Source: Microcosmobacter sp040493455
GTDB lineage: Bacteria; Bacteroidota; Bacteroidia; Flavobacteriales; Flavobacteriaceae
Length of the DNA: 64,000 bases
Direction of reading: 5' to 3'
NCBI RefSeq assembly: GCF_040493455.1
Contig: NZ_JANFDA010000008.1
Location: 94,203-158,202, forward strand
Below are positions 36,414-45,309 of this stretch, piece by piece. The number at the start of each line of letters is the position of its first letter. The stretch's first letter is position 1. The notes below the pieces were generated by a model. It did no database searches and was not told the origin of the DNA. It saw nothing but the letters and a program-made list of their open reading frames with translations. Made by a program: the position numbers and the translations under genes.

Positions 36414-37301
36414 ATGAAAAATGTCGCAGTAATTGGAGCAGGAACCATGGGAAATGGTATAGCGCATACGTTTGCTCAATCTGGCTTTAAAGTTCAACTT
36501 ATCGATATCAGTGAAGCTGCCTTAAAACGAGGTATGGACACCATCGCAAAGAATTTGGACAGAATGGTTGCCAAAGAGAAAATCACTGAAGAAGATAAAG
36601 CAGAAACTTTGGGTAACATCAGAACATTTACAGATGTTAATGCTGGAGTTGAATACGCTAGCTTGGTGGTAGAAGCAGCTACTGAGAATGTAGACTTAAA
36701 GCTTAAGATCTTTAGACAACTAGATGAAGCCTGTCCAGATGATACGATCTTAGCGACTAATACCTCTTCAATTTCTATTACACAAATAGCATCAGTGACT
36801 TCGCGACCAGATATGGTTATTGGTATGCACTTTATGAATCCTGTGCCTATCATGAAATTGGTTGAAATCATTCGTGGTTACAATACTAGTGATGAAGTAA
36901 CTGACATTATCATGGAAATGTCGAGAACGCTGGGTAAAGTTCCTGTAGAAGTAAATGATTACCCTGGTTTTGTTGCCAATCGCATCTTAATGCCAATGAT
37001 CAATGAGTCTATCGAAACCTTATACAATGGTGTCGCTGGAGTACATGAGATTGACACTGTGATGAAACTTGGAATGGCACACCCAATGGGACCATTACAA
37101 TTAGCAGACTTTATTGGTTTAGATGTTTGCCTTTCTATTTTAGAGGTTATGTATGAGGGGTTTAAAAACCCAAAATATGCACCTTGTCCGCTCTTAGTAA
37201 ATATGGTTAGAGCTGGTAAACTAGGTGTAAAATCTGGAGAAGGATTCTACGATTATTCTGAAAGTAGAAAAGCAGAAAATGTAGCAAAGCAGTTTGCATA
37301 A
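36414..37301 (+). CDS. 3-hydroxybutyryl-CoA (3-hydroxyacyl-CoA) dehydrogenase
   Basis: A 295-residue enzyme that oxidises (S)-3-hydroxyacyl-CoA with NAD. The N-terminal Rossmann motif is VAVIGAGTMGNGIAHTFAQS. The catalytic His is in GMHFMNPVPIMKLVEIIRG, near residue 140, and Glu in VEAATEN. The second domain has DYPGFVANRILMPMINES and MGPLQLADFIGLD. Length fits the stand-alone hbd/paaH type. It acts in fatty-acid breakdown or butanoate metabolism. Confidence 0.95.
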   Translation: MKNVAVIGAGTMGNGIAHTFAQSGFKVQLIDISEAALKRGMDTIAKNLDRMVAKEKITEEDKAETLGNIRTFTDVNAGVEYASLVVEAATENVDLKLKIFRQLDEACPDDTILATNTSSISITQIASVTSRPDMVIGMHFMNPVPIMKLVEIIRGYNTSDEVTDIIMEMSRTLGKVPVEVNDYPGFVANRILMPMINESIETLYNGVAGVHEIDTVMKLGMAHPMGPLQLADFIGLDVCLSILEVMYEGFKNPKYAPCPLLVNMVRAGKLGVKSGEGFYDYSESRKAENVAKQFA

Positions 37302-37324
37302 TATTTATTAGTATATGGTTTAGA

Positions 37325-38071
37325 TTGAAGTCTGTAATCAAAATAATATTAGTATTATCCATTTTCTTTGGATATATGTCTTGCTCAAATAAAGACAAGC
37401 AAAGTCTTAAACAAATAGATTATTCTGAGATTATTGAAGATTATCTAGAATCAAAAGTAATTAAACCAACCATTGTTTTTGGTACAAGAATCGATCATAC
37501 TTACAGGTATGAATTTCAACTTTTAGAGCACAAGCTTAGTTGGAAACCATTAAAAAAGGGAATAGAAATTACAATTGATGGATATAAAATCTCAACCTCA
37601 GATAAAGTAACTTTAAATCCTGTTTGGGGTTCTGGTCGAGATAGTGTCAAATTTTCAAACACATTAAGTGAAGTTCATATTTTTGAAGAGGACTCATTGA
37701 TAGGGTTTATTACTACTAATGCACCTTGTAGCGGATTAGGTTGTGGTGTTAATTATCAAATTATTTACGATTTAAAAACAAAAAAAGAAAGCTACTTTGG
37801 AAAATTCAGAACTGGCTTTGAGTTCAATCTTTACCATTTCAACACCGATAATAGACCAGACTATCTAAGTACAACTTTTAGAGGTAGGAACGAACAAAGT
37901 ATCGATACCACAAAGTATGTAATGTATAGTCAAACTGATAAAGGCTACTTTGAGCAATTCAAATCTAATGAGCAAGATAAATTTTGGTTTACGCATATTT
38001 ATTCAGAATTTCATCAAGATTTAAATAATGAAAAATTTAAGGAAAGTTGGATTGAACGAATATGCGACTAA
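37325..38071 (+). CDS. Lipoprotein of unknown function
   Basis: A 248-residue protein. The start is TTG at 37325, since an upstream ATG at 37315 runs into a stop two codons later. It has a signal peptide and lipobox FGYMSC (Cys near 20). Features of the mature part are a run of strands (EITIDGYKISTSD), GLGCGVNYQIIYDL with two Cys close by, and a final helical SWIERICD. No family is recognised. It lies 23 bp downstream of the dehydrogenase gene and 20 bp upstream of the DUF1015 gene. Confidence 0.75.
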   Translation: MKSVIKIILVLSIFFGYMSCSNKDKQSLKQIDYSEIIEDYLESKVIKPTIVFGTRIDHTYRYEFQLLEHKLSWKPLKKGIEITIDGYKISTSDKVTLNPVWGSGRDSVKFSNTLSEVHIFEEDSLIGFITTNAPCSGLGCGVNYQIIYDLKTKKESYFGKFRTGFEFNLYHFNTDNRPDYLSTTFRGRNEQSIDTTKYVMYSQTDKGYFEQFKSNEQDKFWFTHIYSEFHQDLNNEKFKESWIERICD

Positions 38072-38091
38072 TTAGAAGAGAATACTAAAAC

Positions 38092-39315
38092 ATGGCTAAA
38101 ATAATTCCATTTAGAGCGGTAAGACCTACACGTAGTAAAGTAGGATTAGTGGCGACACGTTCGTATGAAAGTTATTCGCAATATGAACGCGATTCCCGCA
38201 TGTCTTACAATCCGTATTCCTTTTTGCATATCATCAATCCTGGTTTTAAGTATGACAAGCAAATCACAGGAAAGGAGCGCTATACTTTGGTTCGTAACCG
38301 TTATCTGGAATTTAAGGAAGATGAAATTTTTGTTCAGGATGAAAAACCATCATTCTATGTTTATAAAATTGAAGACCGAAAAGGACAGGTTTTCAATGGT
38401 ATTATAGCTGCTAGTAGTGCTAAGGATTATGAAAACAACATCATCCGAAAGCACGAAGACACACTAGAACATAAAGAGGAACTCTTTAAAACCTACCTCA
38501 AAACTGTAGGGTTTAATGCTGAACCTGTACTCCTCACCTATCCCGATAATCCTGTTATCGCAGACATCATCAAAGAAGCTCAAAAGGAATTTGCAATCTT
38601 TGAGTTTACAATGACCTATCGAGACACACATTATTTGTGGAAGATAGATGACGAGGAACACATTGCTACGATTCAAAAAGAATTCGAAAAAATAAATACA
38701 ATCTATATAGCCGATGGCCATCATCGCTCTGCATCATCTTATCTGTTGAGTAAAGATGAAAATGCTTCGGAACATGACAGCTATAACTATTTTATGTCTT
38801 ACTTAATTCCTGAGTCAGATCTTCGTATTCATGAATTTAATAGGTTGATTAAAGACTTGAATGGATTAAGTAAAGAAGCTTTTTTGATAAAACTAGATAG
38901 CTTATTCAGAATAGAAAACAGAGGTACTACTCCTTACAAGCCTTCAAAACCGCATCACTTTAGCATGTATTTAGATGGTGAATTCTATTCACTATACCTA
39001 AGAAAAACAATCTATAAGTTTGAAAATGTATTAGAAGAGTTAGATGCTCAATTACTATACAAAACTATCCTGCAACCAATTCTGGGTATTGAAGATTTGC
39101 GCAACGATAAGCGTATTGCTTATATGGATAACTCTAATGAAATGTATACGATAAAAACTGCGGTAGATTCTGGTGAGTATGAAGTTGGATTCGGTATGGT
39201 TCCTGCTACCATAGAGCAACTAAAGGCTATTGCAGATAATGATCTTAAAATGCCACCTAAGAGTACTTATATTGAACCAAAGTTAAGGAGTGGTTTAACG
39301 ATTTATGAGTTTTAA
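38092..39315 (+). CDS. DUF1015-family protein
   Basis: A 407-residue cytosolic protein. It begins MAKIIPFRAVRPTRSKV, with SFLHIINPGF, SFYVYKIED, IRKHEDTL and YIADGHHRSASSYL, the DUF1015 hallmark with Asp-Gly-His-His near residue 206-209. The C terminus has LDAQLLYKTILQPILGIED and VGFGMVPATIEQLKAIAD. The family is widespread and often encoded beside serine-biosynthesis genes, though none is here. Function is unproven. Confidence 0.93.
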   Translation: MAKIIPFRAVRPTRSKVGLVATRSYESYSQYERDSRMSYNPYSFLHIINPGFKYDKQITGKERYTLVRNRYLEFKEDEIFVQDEKPSFYVYKIEDRKGQVFNGIIAASSAKDYENNIIRKHEDTLEHKEELFKTYLKTVGFNAEPVLLTYPDNPVIADIIKEAQKEFAIFEFTMTYRDTHYLWKIDDEEHIATIQKEFEKINTIYIADGHHRSASSYLLSKDENASEHDSYNYFMSYLIPESDLRIHEFNRLIKDLNGLSKEAFLIKLDSLFRIENRGTTPYKPSKPHHFSMYLDGEFYSLYLRKTIYKFENVLEELDAQLLYKTILQPILGIEDLRNDKRIAYMDNSNEMYTIKTAVDSGEYEVGFGMVPATIEQLKAIADNDLKMPPKSTYIEPKLRSGLTIYEF

Positions 39316-39334
39316 TAAATATGAGTTAAAGGAC

Positions 39335-39365
39335 TTGTCATTCCGAACGACAGTGAGGAATCTCA
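39335..39365. repeat. Possible dispersed flavobacterial repeat
   Basis: The 63-bp gap between two plus-strand genes contains TTGTCATTCCGAACGACAGT followed by GAGGAATCTCA. From memory, such sequences recur in many copies between genes in flavobacteria. It is single-copy in this window. Confidence 0.4.
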
Positions 39366-39378
39366 ACGATTAAAAAGT

Positions 39379-40038
39379 ATGAGCATAAAGCATAATTTAC
39401 AAAATATAAAATCTACATTACCAGAAGATGTTACGCTTGTAGCAGTTTCTAAGACCAAACCTGTGTCGGATATTATGGAAGCTTACGATGCAGGCCATCG
39501 TGTGTTTGGTGAAAATAAGATTCAGGAAATGGTTGAAAAACATGAGCAAATGCCTGATGATATTCAATGGCACATGATTGGTCATGTACAACGCAATAAG
39601 GTGAAGTATATGGCATCTTTTGTAAGCATGATTCATGGTATTGATAGTCTAAGACTACTAGAAGAAGTCAACAAGCAAGCTATGAAACACGACAGAATCA
39701 TTGACTGTTTGCTTCAAATAAAAATTGCTTCAGAAGATTCTAAATTCGGGATGACTTTCAATGATGCTAAAGCATTATTAACATCTGAAGCCCTTTCAGA
39801 ATTAAAAAACATTAAAGTAGTTGGCGTCATGGGAATGGCAACATTTACAAATGACCAAGACCAACTTAATGATGAATTCTCATACCTAAAAAAGTGCTAT
39901 GATGAATTACAATCTTCACACTCAAACTTCAAGATCATATCCATGGGTATGAGCGGTGATTACCAATTGGCTATTGATTGTGGTAGTACCATGGTACGCG
40001 TTGGTAGCAGCATTTTTGGAGCACGGAATTACAATTAA
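39379..40038 (+). CDS. YggS/PROSC-family PLP-binding protein
   Basis: A 219-residue cytosolic protein that binds pyridoxal phosphate and helps keep its level balanced. VTLVAVSKTKPVSDIMEAY, near residue 19, contains the PLP-Lys of the family. Further motifs are GENKIQEMVEK, WHMIGHVQRNKVKYM, GVMGMATF and the phosphate-binding SMGMSGDYQLAIDCGSTMVR with VGSSIFGAR at the end. It lacks the second domain of alanine racemase. It ends 2 bp from a terminator. Confidence 0.95.
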   Translation: MSIKHNLQNIKSTLPEDVTLVAVSKTKPVSDIMEAYDAGHRVFGENKIQEMVEKHEQMPDDIQWHMIGHVQRNKVKYMASFVSMIHGIDSLRLLEEVNKQAMKHDRIIDCLLQIKIASEDSKFGMTFNDAKALLTSEALSELKNIKVVGVMGMATFTNDQDQLNDEFSYLKKCYDELQSSHSNFKIISMGMSGDYQLAIDCGSTMVRVGSSIFGARNYN

Positions 40039-40039
40039 A

Positions 40040-40071
40040 AAGTCGGTATTTCACTTTTAAAACACCGACTT
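40040..40071. terminator. Bidirectional terminator hairpin
   Basis: AAGTCGGT (40040-40047) and ACCGACTT (40064-40071) form an 8-bp perfect stem with a 16-nt loop, placed between the convergent YggS and cytolysin genes. Confidence 0.7.
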
Positions 40072-40086
40072 CTCAACTAAACTAAC

Positions 40087-41655
40087 TTAATTGCAGCTAT
40101 TGTCCCAGGCAATATTTTCCCAACCTGAAGGATTATAGCCTCTGTAACAGACTTGTGATCCTACATAACCAAGGGTTTGAGAAACTAATGGTTCCCAAAA
40201 ACCTCCAATGAGATCAAAGTATTCAATCTCTACCTCTACATCCCATGAGCCTGCAGGAGCTGTAAAGAAATCTTGGTCTTCATCTGTAACAGTTACCCAA
40301 CTTTCAATAATGTTTTCAATATTACCCTCGACATTTCTCTGCTTATAGGACAATCGCACACGCATATTCCTAATTTCAAAATCATTGACGACTTTGATTG
40401 CAGAATGCGTAAAATCCATTCTTCCACACTCTACTGTAGTATAATCTGTAGAATATCCCATTTTAGCCAATGTGTTATCCTTTAGATATCGAATGGTATA
40501 TGCAATTGGTACGCCAGGGTTATCTCTGCTATACAGGGCATTTTCGCCAGTAATGATGTCATTAAGCACTCCAGGACTTATATCTTCATCATCATTGTAT
40601 ACTAAATCCACTGAACTCACAGCTACTTCGGCATTTCCACCCAGTGTCAATATTTTGATAGACGAGGTTTTCAAGACATCACTCATTTCGCTGTCGATTG
40701 TTGCATTGACGTCGACTCCAGCAGCGTATTCTAACACAGCATCAAACTCTACATTAGTTTCATCATATGTAGTCTCCAAGCGTAGCATTATGATACGACC
40801 ATAAGATACAGTGCTAACATAAGCAGGTGGCCTATTAGAGTCTACAATACTTTGTACTTGTTCTAGGGTAACATCATTTCTGAAGACCGCTGATGCATCT
40901 AAAGGTGTATCCATAATAACATCATAAAACACTTGTTTGAATACCATAGTGGCTACTTTGTTTTCTGAACTGCTATCAAATTGTAATTGAGATGCTACAG
41001 AGTTGTCCGCCCATGCAATATTCAGTCCAACATCCATACTCAATTGGGTAGAAGAATACAGTTCGGCTGCATCGTATGTTGAATTTCCTTCATTCACATA
41101 ACCATCACCATCAGGATACTGTGTGTTATTGGTGTTCCACCACTCTAAAGCGTTATCTAATTGTGCGTTAACATCTGCATTAGATGAAGGATTTTCAACA
41201 ACTAGTGTTCCTTGTTCTCCAATTCCTGGGAGATCTAATCGCATAGTCGCTGGCGCTCTATTAGCTGGCAGAGGTGTTGGTGTCCCAAACAACATGAGTC
41301 CATCACCAATAACTAAAGCTCCTGGGTACACAGCATCTAGATTTGGTCTTAATATGGCTATACTTTCGAAATTTGAAAACAAGTCATAGTCAATGGTTGT
41401 ACAAGTTTCTATTTGTCCTTGACTTGGCGGATTTATATCTATATCTGGTATTCCTGGGATTCTTACACTTGGCTCAAAGCCAGTGTCTTGAACATTTAAT
41501 AAATCTTGCGGATTGTAATCCAAGCTATTGATATATTCAACAATGCTTTGCGCATCAGGGTTTATTGAAGGTACGTCGTCTGTGCTCTCTTCGCTACAGC
41601 TAATTACAGCTATACTAAGAACTAGAGCAATGTATTTATATTTTAAAGTTTTCAT
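40087..41655 (-). CDS. Cholesterol-dependent-cytolysin-like lipoprotein
   Basis: A 522-residue protein with signal peptide and lipobox AVISC (Cys near 20). Family motifs of thiol-activated cytolysins appear in order: YPGALVIGDGLM, MRLDLPGIGEQGTLVVENPS, AYVSTVSYGRIIMLRLETT near residue 278 (family ...VSxVxYGRxxYxKLETT), KILTLGGNAEVA with the di-Gly hinge used for pore insertion, PIAYTIRYLKDNTLAKM and FTHSAIKVV. Domain 4 lacks the Trp-rich undecapeptide (ECTGLAWEWWR in perfringolysin); the C terminus is instead QVCYRGYNPSGWENIAWDNS. It probably forms membrane pores, but sterol dependence is doubtful. Second in an operon with the upstream lipoprotein. Confidence 0.92.
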   Translation of the reverse strand: MKTLKYKYIALVLSIAVISCSEESTDDVPSINPDAQSIVEYINSLDYNPQDLLNVQDTGFEPSVRIPGIPDIDINPPSQGQIETCTTIDYDLFSNFESIAILRPNLDAVYPGALVIGDGLMLFGTPTPLPANRAPATMRLDLPGIGEQGTLVVENPSSNADVNAQLDNALEWWNTNNTQYPDGDGYVNEGNSTYDAAELYSSTQLSMDVGLNIAWADNSVASQLQFDSSSENKVATMVFKQVFYDVIMDTPLDASAVFRNDVTLEQVQSIVDSNRPPAYVSTVSYGRIIMLRLETTYDETNVEFDAVLEYAAGVDVNATIDSEMSDVLKTSSIKILTLGGNAEVAVSSVDLVYNDDEDISPGVLNDIITGENALYSRDNPGVPIAYTIRYLKDNTLAKMGYSTDYTTVECGRMDFTHSAIKVVNDFEIRNMRVRLSYKQRNVEGNIENIIESWVTVTDEDQDFFTAPAGSWDVEVEIEYFDLIGGFWEPLVSQTLGYVGSQVCYRGYNPSGWENIAWDNSCN

Positions 41656-41673
41656 AATATTAGTATTAATTGG

Positions 41674-42597
41674 TTAATCCCATTGTTTTAGTGTTGTGCT
41701 TAATCCTTGCTGCAAGAATACATTTCCAAGTGTTGTGTTATCTAGATTATCCACATCACCATTTCGCCACTTATACCTGCTAGATGCGTTGTCCTTTACA
41801 CCTACGCTTCCAGAAGCGTACATGCCGATAAAGCCTTCGGAACTTGTAGGTGCAGAAACACCTTTTAAAACAAAATGATTGAATTCATCATTATGCTCTG
41901 GTAGCATTCCACCAAGGTATTGATAGAGCCCACCTGAATCGCCTTCAGATATTTTTACGCGGCTACTCACTACATTATTAATCCAAGAATAGTATTTAAA
42001 GGCAAAGACATAGCTTCCAGTGGGAATTGCAAAGCCATTATCGTTGGCTATCGTTCTATTGCCTGTATAATTATCTACTGAAGCTCCAGAGAAGATTTGG
42101 TTATCACTAGCACCGCTCTTGGTGGTATCTGCTAAGTAATTTGCTAAGTCATTGTATTCGCTTTCAGAAATCATGACCCATTCGCCATTGGAAGCATTTT
42201 CATAAGCTGTACGTGAGCTTCCGCTCAGAAACGCCCAAATATCATCAACATCGTTAATGCTTACAGTGACATTAATTGTTTCTGTTTCCGCACCATTAGA
42301 GGCCACAACTGTAGCTTCTAAAACCTCATTGGTTTCAAAGTCGAAGGCCAACCAATCACCCACAGCTAGTTGATTCTGCGTAATAATAATTGCCTGACTA
42401 GAGGTTTGACTCTGAATAGTAAATGATACAGTACCTTCTAAGGATGTAGTGATTTGTGATAGAAAAGTCCCACTACTCGGATACTCATCAACGGAAATAT
42501 TGATATCGTTAGATTCAGTTCTTGGATTTTCATCTTCAGAACTGCATGCCATACAAAACAGGATACAAAATCCTAGTATTAGATGTGTTGCTTTCAT
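41674..42597 (-). CDS. Cadherin-like-domain lipoprotein, partner of the cytolysin
   Basis: A 307-residue protein with signal peptide and lipobox CMACSS (Cys near 18). Residues about 30-118 are a cadherin/Ig-like domain (ISVDEYPSSGTFLSQITTSL, ending VTVSINDVDD). The C-terminal 185 residues are strand-rich and aromatic with no recognised family: SGSSRTAYENASNGEWVMIS, SGASDNQIFSGASVDNYTGN, SYVFAFKYYSW and a final FLQQGLSTTLKQWD. It is 18 bp upstream of the cytolysin gene, so they are co-transcribed. It may guide, hold or neutralise the cytolysin (inference). Confidence 0.75.
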   Translation of the reverse strand: MKATHLILGFCILFCMACSSEDENPRTESNDINISVDEYPSSGTFLSQITTSLEGTVSFTIQSQTSSQAIIITQNQLAVGDWLAFDFETNEVLEATVVASNGAETETINVTVSINDVDDIWAFLSGSSRTAYENASNGEWVMISESEYNDLANYLADTTKSGASDNQIFSGASVDNYTGNRTIANDNGFAIPTGSYVFAFKYYSWINNVVSSRVKISEGDSGGLYQYLGGMLPEHNDEFNHFVLKGVSAPTSSEGFIGMYASGSVGVKDNASSRYKWRNGDVDNLDNTTLGNVFLQQGLSTTLKQWD

Positions 42598-42954
42598 AAT
42601 TAAATATTTTGTGGTTTTTGAGTTTTTGTAGCGACTTACAACTAGAAAGTCTGCAGCCTAACCAGCGTAAGACACCACAAAATGTTTTATCGCCATTTGC
42701 GATGAACCAAAACTATATTCAGAAAGTGCTAAAATCTAATTTTGAGCATGGACAAAGTATGGACAGGACAGGACATGGACAAGTTAAATTTCAATTATAA
42801 ATATTATTCAAGTAATTAATTTACAATGCTTTATAATTACTTGTATTAAGTATCAATTCATATTAATTATTTTCGTTTTTATATATCTCTCTATAAAGGC
42901 ATGCGGATTCGGTTGCTTAATTTTATAACTTAGTGTGAATCAAAATCAACTCAC
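42598..42954. other. 357-bp divergent intergenic region with GGACA repeats
   Basis: This gap separates the cytolysin operon from the TPR-LuxR regulator. It holds three ATGGACA copies at 42748, 42759 and 42775 and five GGACA units within 32 bp, three of them in direct tandem at 42761-42775. A 63-codon frame crossing this stretch has no family features, and the rest is AT-rich without an obvious gene. Confidence 0.45.
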
Positions 42955-44841
42955 ATGACACGCTTTTTTTGCATACTATTTTGTGTTTTTTCAGTTATGT
43001 TGAATGCGCAAGAATCGAAAAAAATAGAAACCCTAAAAGATGAATTATCAAAAGCCAGTAATGATGTTTCTCGACTAAGTATTTTAGAAGACTTATGGAA
43101 GTTAACGGCTTATGATAATGCTGAGGATGCTATTAAGTATGCTGAAGATGCTGTCGAAATAGCCAGCAAAGCCAAACTCAAGAAAAAATTGGCTAGAGCT
43201 TATGAACGTCTTGGTATTGCGCACGCCAATATTTCCCAATATCAAAAGTCTAATGATGCGTATCTAAAGGCCATATTTCTTCACGATTCGCTTGGAAACA
43301 GAAGAAATGTAAGCAGTATTTACATGAATCAAGCTATAAACTTTAAGGATAATTCGCAGTATGATAGCGCTCTTGCCTATATGGATAAATCCGAACCTTT
43401 TATTGATCTGTACTGCTGTGTGGATGATTCTATCCTCTTGATAAATCTCAATAGCATCAAGGCACAAATCTATACTGAAAAAGGTAATTATTTGAAGTCA
43501 CTAGACTTTGCCATTACTGCTGCAGACTTTGCTTTAGCGATAAAAGACAGTATTCAATATGCAGATAATCTAGCACTGATTGGTGACAACAATGAAGCTC
43601 TTGGTAATGATGAGGCTGCTATTAACTACTTTAGAGAAAGTATAAACATCTACAGAATTGCTGAAGACACCTATTACGAGTGTCAAACTTCTAAAAAAAT
43701 TGGAGAACTCTTTGCAACTAAAAACCCAATAGCTAAAGATAGTGCTGAATACTATTTGAATAGATCTATACAGCTCGCAAGAGAAATAAGGGTGCCTTTT
43801 TTAGAAATGCAGTCGCTAAATGTGTATGCCAATTATTTGGTCGCTATAAATGATGATTCTAAAGCCAGGCAGATATTAAATGAAAGTATGGTTATTACTG
43901 AACGATTAAAGGATAGTTTCAGTTTATCTAGTATTCAACTAGCATTAGGAAAGCTTAACTATAAAGCGAAAAACTATGATTTGGCGCTTCAACAAAGTAA
44001 AGAGGCACTCAAGCTAAAAGAAAATATCGGTTTGCTTTCTGGTACTGTTGAGTCAAACAAACTCCTATCCAATATTTATAAAGCCAAAGGAAACTATAGT
44101 GAGGCTTTACGCTATCACGAGGCTTATAAAGTGAGTTCTGATAGTTTATACAATGTTGAAAAAGCTGCAAAATTTGATGCACTACAGACTGAGTTTGACA
44201 CTGCAAAAAAGGAAGGGGAAATTGCCCTTCAAAATGAAGAGATAAAAACTTTGAATGCTCAAGCAGAGAACGATAGGCTCACCAAAACACTATATGGTAT
44301 TGGAATGGCTTCGTTTATAGCCATAGCTGCCCTACTCTATTTTGGGTTCAAACAGCGTATCAAAAAGAATCGGATCGCTCGCGAAAAACAAGAGGCCATC
44401 TATAAACAAGAAATTGAGTTCAAGAAGAAAGAACTTGCGAGCCAAACCCTGCATCTAGTTCAAAAGAAGTCATTTTTACAGGAATTGAAAGATAACTTGG
44501 AACGCCTAAAGAATTCACCAGATCAATTCAAAATTGAATTTAAAAGGCTTATAATGCTACTAAAGAAGGAAAACGCAGAAGACAAAGACTGGGAAGTGTT
44601 TAAATCTTATTTCGCAGAAGTACATAACGACTTTGACGAAAAGCTCAAAGGCTTTTCAGAAGACCTCACTGAGAAAGAAATGCGCTTAGCTACGTTTTTG
44701 CGCATGAACCTTACCACGAAAGAGATTGCTGCTGTACTCAATGTGCTTCCGGATAGTGTTTTAAAGTCAAAATATCGATTAAAAAAGAAGCTCGGGTTAG
44801 ATAAGGATAAAGACCTCACTGCATATTTGACGACACTCTAA
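42955..44841 (+). CDS. TPR signalling protein with C-terminal LuxR-type helix-turn-helix
   Basis: A 628-residue protein with signal peptide ending LNAQ. Residues about 70-410 are TPR repeats (ARAYERLGIAHANISQYQKS, SNIYKAKGNYSEALRYHEAY). A membrane helix at about 440-460 (TLYGIGMASFIAIAALLYFGF) leads to a coiled coil and a cytosolic helix-turn-helix: LTEKEMRLATFLRMNLTTKEIAAVL, then PDSVLKSKYRLKKKLGL. This build, with a periplasmic TPR sensor and DNA-binding tail, is common in Bacteroidota. It is divergent from the cytolysin operon, which it may regulate. Confidence 0.9.
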   Translation: MTRFFCILFCVFSVMLNAQESKKIETLKDELSKASNDVSRLSILEDLWKLTAYDNAEDAIKYAEDAVEIASKAKLKKKLARAYERLGIAHANISQYQKSNDAYLKAIFLHDSLGNRRNVSSIYMNQAINFKDNSQYDSALAYMDKSEPFIDLYCCVDDSILLINLNSIKAQIYTEKGNYLKSLDFAITAADFALAIKDSIQYADNLALIGDNNEALGNDEAAINYFRESINIYRIAEDTYYECQTSKKIGELFATKNPIAKDSAEYYLNRSIQLAREIRVPFLEMQSLNVYANYLVAINDDSKARQILNESMVITERLKDSFSLSSIQLALGKLNYKAKNYDLALQQSKEALKLKENIGLLSGTVESNKLLSNIYKAKGNYSEALRYHEAYKVSSDSLYNVEKAAKFDALQTEFDTAKKEGEIALQNEEIKTLNAQAENDRLTKTLYGIGMASFIAIAALLYFGFKQRIKKNRIAREKQEAIYKQEIEFKKKELASQTLHLVQKKSFLQELKDNLERLKNSPDQFKIEFKRLIMLLKKENAEDKDWEVFKSYFAEVHNDFDEKLKGFSEDLTEKEMRLATFLRMNLTTKEIAAVLNVLPDSVLKSKYRLKKKLGLDKDKDLTAYLTTL

Positions 44842-44848
44842 TATGTCG

Positions 44849-44856
44849 TAACTTTG
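44849..44856 (+). promoter_or_regulatory. Promoter -7 element TAACTTTG very close to a GTG start
   Basis: TAACTTTG fits TAnnTTTG and ends 4 bp before the GTG at 44861. Initiation about 5 nt downstream would start at or near that codon, implying a leaderless message. Confidence 0.45.
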
Positions 44857-44860
44857 CAAT

Positions 44861-45280
44861 GTGAGTATTGAACTTCCCAAAGACAAGCAACTTATACTAT
44901 TTGATGGCGTTTGCAATCTATGCAATAGTTCGGTGGTTTATGTGATAAAGCATGACAAGAATGATGTGTTTAGGTTTGCGCCTTTGCAATCCGAAATTGG
45001 TAAAGCGATTATCGAAAAGTACAATATAGACACTTCTAAAACAGATTCAATTTTACTCTACTCTGAAGCATTTGGATTAAAAATCAAATCTTCGGCTGCT
45101 ATAGCAATTGCTTCAAAATTAGGTTTTCCAAGACATCTATTGAGTGTATTTCTTATCGTTCCACCAGTCATAAGAAACTGGTTTTACGATTTTATTGCCA
45201 AGAATAGGTACAAATGGTATGGCAAGCAAGACGCCTGTATGATACCGACTCCAGAACTAAAGTCAAAATTCTTATCATAA
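44861..45280 (+). CDS. DCC-family thiol-disulfide oxidoreductase-like protein (DUF393)
   Basis: A 139-residue protein with a GTG start at 44861. The family signature FDGVCNLCNSSVVYVIKHD, near residue 14-32, carries the DxxCxxC pattern that gives DCC its name. FRFAPLQSEIGKAIIEKY and KIKSSAAIAIASKLGFPR follow, and the end is WYGKQDACMIPTPELKSKFLS. Role is unknown; some relatives act in redox steps. It is followed by a strong terminator. Confidence 0.93.
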   Translation: MSIELPKDKQLILFDGVCNLCNSSVVYVIKHDKNDVFRFAPLQSEIGKAIIEKYNIDTSKTDSILLYSEAFGLKIKSSAAIAIASKLGFPRHLLSVFLIVPPVIRNWFYDFIAKNRYKWYGKQDACMIPTPELKSKFLS

Positions 45281-45283
45281 AAA

Positions 45284-45309
45284 AAACTCCAGACTAGCAT
45301 CTGGAGTTT
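45284..45309 (+). terminator. Terminator of the DCC gene
   Basis: AAACTCCAGA (45284-45293) and TCTGGAGTTT (45300-45309) form a 10-bp perfect stem with CTAGCA loop, starting 4 bp after the stop. Confidence 0.85.

Noticed and set aside
42609..42800. 63-codon frame in the divergent gap
   Set aside because: No family features; it covers the GGACA repeats and the promoter region of both neighbouring units.
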